Source of the DNA: Balanoglossus misakiensis
Lineage: Eukaryota > Hemichordata
Length of the DNA stretch: 64,000 bases
Direction: 5' to 3'
NCBI GenBank assembly: GCA_040954595.2
Contig: CM082583.2
Location: 6,386,001-6,450,000 of the forward strand
Program-made: the position numbers and the translations under genes
The notes under the pieces: model-generated
Database searches by the model: none
The model's input: the letters and a program-made list of their open reading frames with translations, nothing else
Told to the model about the DNA's origin: nothing
Part shown: piece after piece, positions 51,901 through 60,049 of the stretch
Layout: the number at the start of each line of letters is the position of its first letter
Numbering within the stretch: position 1 is the first letter of the stretch

Positions 51901-54900
51901 ATTTGGATGGACAGAGATTTATGAATATTGTTTCCGGGAGTTGTGTAGCTGTCGTTTTCTGACGTGCTACATCAATCAAACGTTGGAGTGTCGTTTTCTT
52001 AGCACATCGCCAAACACCTGGTCACCATCAATTTTCTGCCAAAATTATCGCAAGCCATGCATAACTTCATTGTACCAGTCTTCTTGAAAACCCTGAGGTT
52101 TAATAGAGTTATGGACAAATCTTAATGGCATGGCATGTACATCCACCAAATCTGTTCATTTATTTTTTTCTTTTGCAATTATACATGACAGTGGAGCTCT
52201 ATAGGCCAGCAGGTTGCTTGTATAGTATAGGGCTTATGGTAGATCAAAACACGAGTCGATGTTGCATCGAGGCCCTTTGATATCTACATGTAGTTCAGTT
52301 TATTTATTTCTATGTACATGTACATGTGCACTGATCAAGAAGTACATGTATGCAAAATTCTTGAAAGCCATGAAACTTTATACCACGTACTCCTGAAAAG
52401 ACCATGAAATGATGAAATTCATACCCTGTTAGTTCTACAGTGTTAGTAAGCTGCATATGCTTTTCTGCTGCATCAATTGTCACGGGGAGGTCTATGATAC
52501 ATGTACATCAAGGTTGCAAGAACATGCTGACATCATAAAACTGCACAGGCACATCTGAAAACTAGATTAAACTTGTTCTTCGAATCCTTGAAATCGAAAT
52601 TGAAGGTCCAGTAATGCCAATTGAGACATTTGTCTGTGGTATTTTATTCCTCAATAATGAAACTAAAGTTTGTACTTGCTCATCAAAGATGCGCAATTTT
52701 AAATTCTGATGCTGATATTTGTTTGAAAAATGATTCCACCCATGTATGGGAAAAGAATGTAAAAAGGGCTTTGAATTTTTCACGAAATCATTTTTTGAGG
52801 TGCATTACTCTATGTTATAGATGCAGCCCGGGTAAAAGCCTGCTTTTGACCTTGGGCTAGAGGTCATATTCAAGGTGTGTCTCATTGATCTGAAATACAG
52901 GTGTACTCATTGAAGCAAACTCTCACAAAATCCATGCCTAAAGAGCTGCAGACGATAAATTTAGATCATTTTGTCTGTAATTTTAGCAGAAAGTTATATT
53001 TTGCATCAATGAAATACGATAAGTTTGGCACAGAATGAGTTACTTGGTCTGGACGAGTGAGTGAAGTGGCTGTTCAGCATTCTGAACACAATATCACCCA
53101 GTTCTTTCTGCACTTAAGATAGATACTGGCTTTTAGTTAGCCCCGTGTTTCACCATATGCTCGGTGTATGGCCATTTGACAGATCAGACGGTTATGATGG
53201 ATGGTTTCATCGTTTGCAGAAAAACGTCAGCAAACCATATCCATTTAGAAGAGGTAAAAGTACTAAAACCATAAATGCCTCCCTTTTCCCATTCAATATT
53301 GATGACACAATTTCACAGCTTGGGTTACTGAGCTGAGTATTCTTGGCTGACGATTTGAGAATTCATCATACTTGTATTTTGTCACTTCAAAATTCACACT
53401 TAGCACGGCATCAGAACACAAATGTAGGCTGTGTCACAGTATCCATGGAAACCTTCTGTCTCAGGGGCAACAACTACATAAAATCTATAGCCGACAAAAA
53501 ATGTATTGTCTTTTAAAAAAAAATCACATTCCTATGAAGTCATCATATTTTACTTATTTATAATACTGAATCAGAAAAAGAACAGTGTATGTATTGAGAA
53601 AATAAAACCCTGTAAAATACTGGGAGGATCTCCAAGACTTTAACTTTCCAGAGAGAATCATTTGTATACAACAGTAGGTTCAGATTAAACAGCTGATAAA
53701 ATAAATCCAATTTATCTTCAATTGGTTTGAGATTAATCAACTGTGCCCTTGAGCTACCGACGTTAAATATGTGATCACAAATAAATTATTGAAAGTAGAT
53801 GGTAACTGTCTTTGTGAATATTGAAACAGAATGAGTAGGAGAGTCTTGATCACTCACACAAAGACAAAAGTAGAAAAATAAAATAGAGTTTGTCACTGTC
53901 TACGGGATAACGTGATTTTAGGATGATCCCCCCCCCCTTCTACAAACTGCCATGGGATTTGAATGAAATATTCAATTAGAGGTTAATAGCAGAGACGGAA
54001 CTTTGGTCCGTTGTATCTCTTACCTCAATTGATGATGTCAAATGCCAGTCAATTTTTTTTCAAGTGTCTCGGCAGCTATTTAGCTAATTACAGGTCGTCG
54101 CTCCTCGTCTGCAGATGAGGCGTTAATGGAGTCTGCAACGACTGTCTGCAACCGGCCACATTTTATTAAAAAACCATCACTGTTCTTCTGCAAGGATGTT
54201 AATTTTTGTATTTCAAGAATCAAACATTTAGATCTTTGTCAAAAATGTGATCAAATTCTGCACCTCACTACATACATGTACATTGTACACATGCATCCAA
54301 CACTATAGGTTCCCTAGGATTGTCATGTAAGGTTTTTAGTCTGTGTAGTCAGTAGTTTGCGTACCATAGCACAGATATACATGTATGCAATGGTGGATAG
54401 CTGTGTCAAATGGCATATTTTTGTCTCAGGTTTTCAGATCTAATGATTGATTTCAGCATTCCATGAATCTTTTTGCAGTTAAGTTAGCGCAACTTCACAT
54501 TAACTTGCTCAGACATAGGGAGGCAATTGAACCCATGGACTTGTGTGCCTCGGGTTATGATGCATGTTTTCTTGACATTACAAGTCATGAGTATCGTTTG
54601 TACAATTGCAGCATTTTATGACAATTCAGGGAATTCGTCAAACTACAAATATTAATCATATAGAACAGCATATAGGTTCTCTGACAAAGTGGTCTTCTGT
54701 AAGGGTGACTGATTTGTATAATTGTGAATATTTTGCCATTCGGTAATACATCGCTCATATTGTATCACTGTTTACACATGCACTCATTGGTACTTCATCC
54801 CCCCTTTACTAACACTCCATTTTTGTTTTGCTTGACAACCATAGCAACTGTTCCCATGGAGACAAGTGTTAGAGTGGGCAGCATAATTGATAATATAGCA

Positions 54901-57900
54901 AAGTTGATAAATCCCCTCCACTTTCCCCTGCAGTGTTGTTATTCTTCCAAAGGAAAACATTTTATTCCGTGTTTTCTGATGTACTTTATTTGTCCTCTGT
55001 GATTTCCCCAGTTCATGTAAGTTCACGAAGCAGCGTGATTGTAGTGAGAATGGGATTTATAAATAACACAGTACATATTGGTGTTGTGAAACACTCAATC
55101 AAAGGTCCTTGCTATTCTGGGAGGATGATAGCAATGTTGTTAGAAAAATTGAGAGGGACTTATCAGTTGTGTGTTCAGCCATTGTGGCGTCCACATGTAA
55201 TCAGTACAGCTGAATATAATGTTTTGTCAGTCTGGGGGATGAAATTCTAACGTGAAATGTTAATTTACAGACGTCGTGAATTCCCATTGCCATAGTTGTT
55301 ATTGTTGTATCAAGGAAAGATTATTAGTTTTTACTTTACTACCAGATGTTCCACGTACCTGTGCTGATATCAATATAAGTTGATAGTTTGTTAGAAAAAT
55401 GTGTAGTAGTATCCATAAATTTTCATGGGAGGCCATTGTCAGCACTGTTCTTGAATGTTGTGGGGGGACCAATGGTGTGATTCATTCAATGCATGGAACT
55501 GATTGTTCCTAACAGTGACACTGTATTAGACATCTTCTTCATATCACTTTTTTTTTGAAAATTGCAGAACATTTGAAATGAAATGTGAATAGTTTAATTT
55601 CTTGCCTATTCAAATTTAACAGTGTGTTTAGTGTTTGAGTGTACATATACTGTTATTTATAATGTCAAGTAAGTCGTATTTGAATTTCTGCGCAGTGCAA
55701 TGATAAACACAATGTATGAAAAGAGTACGACATCTTTCCCTTTCATGTTTGGGGTGTATCGCTGTATTTTGTAATAATGGTGCAGTTGTCTGTATAACAA
55801 GACTGATGGCAAATTTACACACCATTCAGTGACACTTGCCACCAATTATTTGCCTGAAGGAACACCAGGTTTCAGTTTCGAATTAATATCCTGTCTGGGT
55901 GTGCGCGCACAACGGACGGTGACATTTTACCGGCTGCGGTGTCCATTCCGACCCAGGAATGAAATTTCCTGCCTGATTTATATAATAGCGGAAATAACCC
56001 ATGCTCGATACACTTAACAGCTAATCTGTATTTTTATGCGTACTTAAAAAATAAGCGGCTTTGGTCTCGATTTTCAGCTCACTGTCTAGAATTCAGTTTA
56101 CTGTTTCAAGTGGAGGGCGTATAAAGCTGGATTTTGCCATCTGAACTTGACCTTTCCGACCTTTATGCAAATGAGTACTATATCGCATAATCTCTTTCTG
56201 TCATCTTTCGCACAAACATGTTTGAAATGAAGTGAAATGCATTTATCTTGATATGCACTCTAAAGCTGGAGCCAAATCGAATTTACAGTAATTACAGCAC
56301 GTTTTCATGATTAAGACAAAAATGGCATCGGAATAACACTGAGTTTATCTGTACTCTGCAGTTTTCTCCCAGCATGCATTGCAAGAAACAGGCGATAGGT
56401 TGAGCTGTATTTTTTGAGACCTTTAGTGTCATTTATTCGTTTTTGTCATTTGACGTTAGTGTTTATTACCCAATTTAAGATTGAATTTAACAATACAGTG
56501 TGAATCAAGTGAAACTTTTAAATTAGTACAATACTAAGTGGAAAATGTTAACTCTGTATTACAAGAATGACTGGTGAATACTAAACTGACACTCGCAACA
56601 GACTAAAGTTAACTGTAGTGGCAGTTTACTTTGTTATAACCTCAAAGTTAAGGTGATTTCAAGTTGATTGCAAAACATTTTTGATCGAACCAACAAATAT
56701 CTTTTCTCATTTCAGGAAAATTTACTGAAAGCTACATACGTCAGGTGCTACCTGTTCGCCCAAGGCAAACAGCCAATAGCATGGCTGAATCCTTGCATCG
56801 ATGCCGCCATGGCGACGAACCAGAACAGCTCCCGACAAGTTGTAGTATGGCTGTTTGCGTGTTCATTTCTCCAGTGTCTTTCCGTGCAAAGTGAACACTC
56901 GGGTGTTACTCACCGGATGGACTGGTTGCTGGAATTGCTTGGACATGTGAAAGGTTTTGCATACAAGACAAATACTGCTCCTCAAGAACATTTACCAACT
57001 GTGAGTTTGTCTATTTGTCTATTTGCTGCACAACCATGTTTTAAAGGCTAACAAGTAACGTTGACATTTTTCATCAATTCTGAAAGTCAAATACAACAAT
57101 ACAATACAATACAATACAATACAATACAATACAATACAATACAATACAATACAATACAATACAATACAATACAATACAATGGATGTAAGAATGTTGAGAA
57201 ACTTTTCATTTTCTCAATAACAGCAATAATTGAATATTATTCAGAAGGTTACCATACTGCTACCATACAATGTTTCACTATATTCAGATGAATGATTCTC
57301 TTAGGGTGTAATTTTTTTCACCACTAAAAATTCATGAGCATTCCAATTCTCAAGAGTCTTAATATCACAGTATTTTAATAAGCAAAATAACAAACAAGAA
57401 TGCGAGAGATATGAAACTTTAATAACACTGAGTGTTTGAAATGTCCTATGCATTATTTTGCATGTGCCAAGGGAGCCATAGAATAATATCATCTCGTCAT
57501 CTTTTATCTTTCCTTTTACAAAGCAGACCGTGAAGTTTCTCTTGGATATCTTCTCCGTTGCCATAGTTACATGGAGTATGAGGAGTCTCCGTTTATCCCT
57601 GGGACTTATGTCATTTCAAAGTAATCCTAATGCGTCTCTTGGGGAAGTTTCGGAAATTGCGACGGGATCAGGCTCGTGTCATCATCGCTCACAGACGTGT
57701 AATTTTCAAGATCTGTGCTCCGGGAATGGAAGTCTGGAAAGTCTTTCTTTGTCGGGGATGATCGCACATCTGCCAGACTGTCTGCCAAAGTTACTTTCGA
57801 CGCGGCCGTGGGATCAACTGACCGACAAGGTAAAACAGCAAATGTGAGATGTGTAGAAGTTGAAATAGATATACAGTAAAACCTGTCTAAACCGAACCCT

Positions 57901-59704
57901 GTCTAATCTGGAAACCTGTCTATACCGAATGCACTTTCCTGTCCCTTTGACATAGGGACCACATGTTAAAAGAATCTCTTTAAAATGGACACCTCTGCAA
58001 ACCGAGCAGTTTCTTCAGTGTCTTTGGTGTTCTGTTTAGACAGGTTTTACTGTACATGTATTCCTATGAACACGCTCATCCATGTGTATAATTGTTGTAC
58101 TGCTATCACGTGACTTAGATTTTCCATAGAATGCTGCAGCAGTCCGTGTGTGACATTTTGTCACGGAGAAGGCTTATTGAGCCGGAATCTGGGGATCGAG
58201 CAGGAATGACACAGTGAAAGGGACTGCTGAATTGTACGGGAAGTAAAAAAGTTTGATTTGACAACATGGCTGAAAGTGTGGCAGATGGGTTCTGGGTTCA
58301 GTTGAATGCTTCATTGGACTGTAACCTAGGAAACGGGTCTGTTCAATACACGTCTAAGTTTGCTAAGGACACACATTGGTTTGGATATAAGCAATATGGT
58401 GTATTAAACAGGAGGCTGGAAGTATGCAGTGAATGAATCGTTGAAGTAAATCAACAAGAAGTACATGTATCGGTGGTGCAATCAGTTCCGCGGGTAATAG
58501 GTACCCTTCTTTGCTACATATCATAACAGATGTCAAGGTGGCTTTTAACAAATGTTCAGGGAATACAAAGCAGCATCATCAACGACATAAAGGAAATCTC
58601 ATCCGAGAAGGCTTGAAGCTAAAAAGGAACAAGAGCCCATTTGCCTTGCAGCTCAGTTGTTCCAGTGAGTGCAGTCAACACACACGGAGAGAGATAGATT
58701 ATTAACGTTGACGTTAAAGGCACTGACACTCATTGCAACCGCCCTCGAGGATCAAACGATTTTCACATTGTGGTAACTGGACTCTTGAGATTTAGGCATC
58801 CGTGATTTCACCGGCTTACAAGCACCCTTCAGTGGCTGCGTTGTGCACTTTCAGGGATATCGAACGGCGGGCTGAAGGAGCGACTGGCTGCGCATATTGC
58901 ATGCCTCTGAGCATCAACAACTGAGCTGTGTTCGATACTCGCGTACGTGCTCCAGCCCCGGGCTGTATCTGTCGAGTGCCAGGGATTTTAAACAGCGGCG
59001 TTTAACAAATTGATAAGAGCGAGTTCATACATTGTCGCCACACAACATCAGTGCGCAGTATTTCTCACCATCTGAAGGTACATTTTAACGCCAGCGGAGT
59101 TCTTTACTCATTGAACAGCTGGCCCTCACCTGATAACATTGCCGCGGGCATGCACGTTGTGGTTGTCTTTGAAAGCGTGTGAACAACAAGGATGACCGTG
59201 CAAGCTAATTTCTGAATAATTGGCAATAACACATCCCCCTCCACATATTCCACTTTCAGATAGAATCATTAACATCGATTCGACCTTCAGGACACACCCA
59301 GAGCCGAAGACCATTAACGACATCTCGGAAGCACATTTGGCCGCAAACACAGTTGTTAAAGCCTGATTTGTTAATGAGCTCATTATAAGTGTCATGTTTT
59401 TCTACACGCAGGTGCTTGACTGGTTGATTGTAATGCTGGATGACCCCAAATCTGTTTTATCAGATGCTTCCAAGCAAACTCTGACAGGTAATAATACTTC
59501 TATGAAAAACATTTAGTGTATCAAATGTTCTGTCATATTGTCAGGTTAAAAAAAATATTATTGTATACTTTTGGAGCATGATGAAAATGATGTTAATGAA
59601 ATCAAGTTTTTTTTACAGAAACGCTGTATGCCACGAGACACCTGGCAGGATTCAAGAAAACTTCATTCTGGACCCGAGCTTTCAACAGGGACTTGTTTCA
59701 GTGA
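36838..59704 (+). CDS. FOCAD: Focadhesin (FOCAD) orthologue, complete, 32 coding exons
   Basis: The 32 exons listed separately join with matching phases into 5544 nt, encoding 1847 residues (human 1801). Similarity to human focadhesin runs from end to end: MVEELRKRLDF against MSDDIRKRFEF at the N-terminus, LLWEKC, LTSLW, AEVV-like/RTTWNALS, NMPRGVYHSALKG, TAWLWVRD, PSADES, PPVNWTAILSP, RMDWLLELLG and FKK-x3-WTRA at the C-terminus. The family has two conserved regions, DUF3730 (here roughly residues 440-680) and DUF3028/focadhesin C-terminal (here about 1200-1847), within ARM/HEAT-like helical repeats. In vertebrates FOCAD is linked to focal adhesions and vinculin and to stabilising the SKI complex that feeds the cytoplasmic RNA exosome. 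No transmembrane segment or signal peptide is evident. The 36838 ATG aligns residue for residue with the human start. Confidence 0.96.
37375..37637 (+). CDS. FOCAD: FOCAD exon 2
   Basis: IAELQLLWEKCMDQNQVVAS aligned with human LNLLWEKCCSDNVVV; contains ACCEAL and LLSLIPS. Acceptor CATAG, donor GTAGGT, two bases left over. Confidence 0.94.
37655..37748. mobile_element. piggyBac-like MITE (86 bp plus TTAA duplications) in FOCAD intron 2
   Basis: TTAA, then CCCTTTC, and at the other end GAAAGGG followed by TTAA. This is the terminal CCCTTT plus TTAA target duplication typical of piggyBac-derived elements. Between them are near-inverted GTTGGTCC and GGTCCAAC blocks. Non-coding. Confidence 0.7.
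37806..37917 (-). mobile_element. Diverged, truncated relative of the 27445 MITE, in FOCAD intron 2
   Basis: On the - strand it starts TTAAAGGTACATG. Its segment 37827-37889 aligns without gaps to 27468-27530 with 53 of 63 identical bases by hand count, including AGTTACCATG, AGATCTA, CCAAT and ACAGATTTT. The distal inverted repeat is not recognisable. Confidence 0.7.
37995..38096 (+). CDS. FOCAD: FOCAD exon 3
   Basis: TPPHPFISVVTNRSDCWPAL aligned with human NHPHPLITVLEHRPDCWP. Donor GTGAGT. Confidence 0.94.
38373..38574 (+). CDS. FOCAD: FOCAD exon 4
   Basis: Begins QLGLCCVLLLKPFLKYVLLN and ends VTPLMQ before GTATGC; helical-repeat sequence collinear with human. Confidence 0.9.
38936..39221 (+). 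CDS. FOCAD: FOCAD exon 5
   Basis: Begins TKPLTELTETVACLHSL and ends YVEDVLRI with a split codon before GTATGT. Contains the ALNLLCVCKTLL helix, like human MSLQLLCVSE. Confidence 0.92.
39432..39622 (+). CDS. FOCAD: FOCAD exon 6
   Basis: VKNTLSKSSSSHLCSILVLP aligned with human SSLLLVMPILQIL; ends GCDPEAR at an unusual GTTAGT donor. Confidence 0.9.
39853..40113 (+). CDS. FOCAD: FOCAD exon 7
   Basis: ITKINVPITDPWHSAMVNCT through DWLTAV and LLLSHLLLRSDG, like human SDWLASVESL and LLLAHLLVED. Donor GTACAT. Confidence 0.92.
40443..40649 (+). CDS. FOCAD: FOCAD exon 8
   Basis: APNFLSLLLYRLGREKDPDM to AIRLLTSLWKLQ; human has VPNLIPVLMFKLGR and LRLLTSLWEKQ. Part of the DUF3730 region. Confidence 0.95.
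40791..40918 (+). CDS. FOCAD: FOCAD exon 9
   Basis: DRCFPYLQKLLTL to AKAASVRDVCQE, matching human DRVYPELQRF and AKAASIRDICKQ. Two bases left over. Confidence 0.95.
41075..41284 (+). CDS. FOCAD: FOCAD exon 10
   Basis: RPHQHVSEMLTAVH to VVDIRTTWNALSSNFN, matching human RPYQHGADMLAAIS and VVCIRSTWNALS. Confidence 0.95.
41522..41597 (+). CDS. FOCAD: FOCAD exon 11
   Basis: RPLVNKKLCEIFSLVPDLNV then DTEEYE, against human RPLILKTLSELFSLVPSL. Donor GTAAGT. Confidence 0.95.
41950..42084 (+). CDS. FOCAD: FOCAD exon 12
   Basis: EFRDEVVTILWSFAKNSNPV to DDLPEN, like human NFKVQVLSFLWTHTQNKDPI. Donor GTGAGT. Confidence 0.94.
42427..42601 (+). CDS. FOCAD: FOCAD exon 13, with charged low-complexity segment
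   Basis: A basic stretch (AAKERERGKRQQ) is followed by an acidic run EDDDDEEEEDGEDEDF, then DIPGDCYVKLM aligned with human LSVPGSCYLKLL. Human has a shorter acidic run at the same place. Confidence 0.94.
42802..42984 (+). CDS. FOCAD: FOCAD exon 14
   Basis: DFQKFLTSLAAQEMNNMPRG, YHSALKG and LPGLKQGLAG; one of the best-conserved stretches against human (QEMVNMPRGIYHSALKG). Confidence 0.96.
43131..43252 (+). CDS. FOCAD: FOCAD exon 15
   Basis: AALLLSYDPPMETGKDGKPV to SVLLNE before GTATGT; human SKDGKPLNRL lies here. Confidence 0.94.
43436..43528 (+). CDS. FOCAD: FOCAD exon 16
   Basis: VPVQPSEWYRTMLMPQMW to AMLE, like human VHIQLSEWHRAIFLPQAW. Donor GTTAGT. Confidence 0.94.
43727..43863 (+). 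CDS. FOCAD: FOCAD exon 17
   Basis: GRKAELEMQLGHREM and KTAWLWVRDKVTD, like human GRLGELELQLKHGK and STAWLWVRDMLTD. Donor GTTGGT. Confidence 0.95.
44192..44420 (+). CDS. FOCAD: FOCAD exon 18
   Basis: NPSLQYNSVLAMTGLAVAIT to YVPTGRIFNMCQQ before GTTAGC; collinear with human SPVVKGNALLALSSLAVVV and YQPRGQLL. Confidence 0.93.
44611..44871 (+). CDS. FOCAD: FOCAD exon 19
   Basis: STLAKAAAAMSIPQL, MLPGQPSADESPVLQFHCGL and EVTGNE; human has RLPGKPSADESQAVQIHMGL. Donor GTCAGT. Confidence 0.95.
45128..45352 (+). CDS. FOCAD: FOCAD exon 20
   Basis: ALDVLEQTCLNPGVENINGC, LGLGVALSSL and SRVHVTSTHAKL, like human ALENCCFDTSLEYNTGC and SRVHVAALLRKL. Confidence 0.94.
46234..46353 (+). CDS. FOCAD: FOCAD exon 21
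   Basis: TLCMCLACVTVSACNCNYLS, cysteine-rich, collinear with human TLSCVCTSAFSAG. Donor GTATGA. Confidence 0.88.
46630..46752 (+). CDS. FOCAD: FOCAD exon 22
   Basis: VGGISISTGLLCGGLCASGH to ETWSQGVASP before GTAAGT; human GFALALGNIVHGLSVCGHG. Confidence 0.9.
46913..47062 (+). CDS. FOCAD: FOCAD exon 23
   Basis: AMLHGLVTLVSMDTSFIH and NQIVKMLTQ, like human AALHGMVALVGSEGDV and NEVIRTLTQ. Confidence 0.93.
47441..47543 (+). CDS. FOCAD: FOCAD exon 24
   Basis: IITSSDDVGMRSSASWLIAY, like human VIGLQSNAVWLLGH. Donor GTTAGT. Confidence 0.92.
47744..47950 (+). CDS. FOCAD: FOCAD exon 25
   Basis: VPSNYSYLPDTSVIRAIVDF, PPVNWTAILSPLQRMKFG; human VPTDYSYLPESSFIGAAIGF and PPVNWAALLSPLMRLNFG. Confidence 0.96.
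48344..48459 (+). CDS. FOCAD: FOCAD exon 26
   Basis: SEVQLKCVQLAVNQCKSASS to LFSALP before GTAAGT; human EEIQQLCLEIMVTQAQSSQN. Confidence 0.9.
48662..48679. repeat. Poly-G tract in FOCAD intron 26
   Basis: GGTGGGGGG and further G; possible quadruplex or assembly weak point. Confidence 0.8.
49367..49624 (+). CDS. FOCAD: FOCAD exon 27
   Basis: EPCKIVLFSSLHVLLKGLPM to YQSMPNNIQ, collinear with human KRYLLISAPLWIKHIS and LLPNKIR. Confidence 0.9.
51122..51214 (+). CDS. FOCAD: FOCAD exon 28
   Basis: KWQLSLLSALCDCMCLLPLE to VTNPADQ before GTAACC; human RRKDLELYISIAKCLLEM. Followed by the longest intron of the gene (5.5 kb). Confidence 0.87.
51215..56715 (+). other. FOCAD intron 28 (5.5 kb)
   Basis: Longest FOCAD intron. 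It holds the purine array at 51300-51471 and a cluster of TACATGTA palindromes at 52285-52505. No exon of another gene is evident on either strand. Confidence 0.75.
51300..51471. repeat. Purine-rich GA/GGGA/GGCT array in FOCAD intron 28
   Basis: GAGA, GGGA and GGAG units with a block of GGCT units, then GAGA again; about 170 bp starting about 85 bases after exon 28. Confidence 0.9.
56716..57000 (+). CDS. FOCAD: FOCAD exon 29
   Basis: ENLLKATYVRCYLFAQGKQP and HRMDWLLELLGHVKGFAYKT; human IEKAAFVKLYLVSQGRFP and KRMEWLLELMGYIRNVAY. Confidence 0.95.
57096..57180. repeat. ACAAT pentanucleotide array, 17 copies, FOCAD intron 29
   Basis: Seventeen perfect ACAAT units, about 95 bases downstream of exon 29. 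One forward frame stays open with a five-residue period, which is an artefact. Confidence 0.96.
57527..57829 (+). CDS. FOCAD: FOCAD exon 30
   Basis: TVKFLLDIFSVAIVTWSM then a lineage-variable Ser/Cys-rich loop, then LPKLLSTRPWDQLTDK; human DFFLLIFATAVVAWAD and LLLQKEPWKEQTQK. Confidence 0.92.
57872..58054. mobile_element. pogo/Tigger-like MITE with TA duplications, FOCAD intron 30
   Basis: Left end CAGTAAAACCTGTCTAAACC at 57874; right end TGTTTAGACAGGTTTTACTG finishing at 58052; each flanked by TA. The 179-bp element carries three subterminal copies of CCTGTCTA with variable CCGAA-like tails. CAGT ends with TA target duplications fit the Tc1/mariner-pogo group. No transposase ORF. Confidence 0.8.
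59412..59487 (+). CDS. FOCAD: FOCAD exon 31
   Basis: VLDWLIVMLDDPKSVLSDAS, like human FIDWLFSIMEIPEK. Acceptor ACGCAG, donor GTAATA. Confidence 0.92.
59619..59704 (+). CDS. FOCAD: FOCAD exon 32 with stop
   Basis: ETLYATRHLAGFKKTSFWTR and seven more residues, then TGA at 59702-59704; human ATLLSLRVLPEFKKKAVWTR. Preceded by a T-rich tract and TTTACAG. Confidence 0.94.
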
Positions 59705-59938
59705 CAGGTGTGGTTCAAGACTCTGTTTCATTTTGGATGCATTTTTGAAGTTTTGCTTGATCATTTTGATACAAGTCATTTCATAGGCTTGAAAAAGTCT
59801 AACCAAATGTATACACGGTTGCTGAATAGACATTGCTAGGGAATTTTGATACATGTAAACATGAATGTAAATTTCAGAAGCATTTTGCGGAAAATTAGGT
59901 ACTGCCAGTTATACCTGTGGACAAAATGTTACAGTGAC

Positions 59939-59980
59939 TTCAATCAATCAATCAACAAAAGTTTATATAGTGCCAAAATC
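59939..59980. repeat. (AATC)n-TTTATATAG tail-like sequence in FOCAD 3' UTR
   Basis: AATCAATCAATCAACAAAAG followed by TTTATATAGTGCC. This resembles the AATC-repeat plus TTTATATAGCGC stretch that recurs dispersed in many animal genomes. Assignment to a particular retroelement is not possible here. Confidence 0.3.
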
Positions 59981-60030
59981 CAAAATTTTGATGAGTCCCT
60001 TTGGATTGCAGTGACTGGTTTGTGACAGTG

Positions 60031-60036
60031 AATAAA
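60031..60036 (+). terminator. FOCAD polyadenylation signal
   Basis: AATAAA 327 nt after the TGA, the first canonical signal downstream, followed by T- and GT-rich sequence. Confidence 0.55.
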
Positions 60037-60049
60037 GAGAAAATACTTC

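Noticed and set aside
36838-59704. U12-type introns in FOCAD
   Set aside because: No ATATCCTT or GTATCCTT donors; all placed introns look U2-type.
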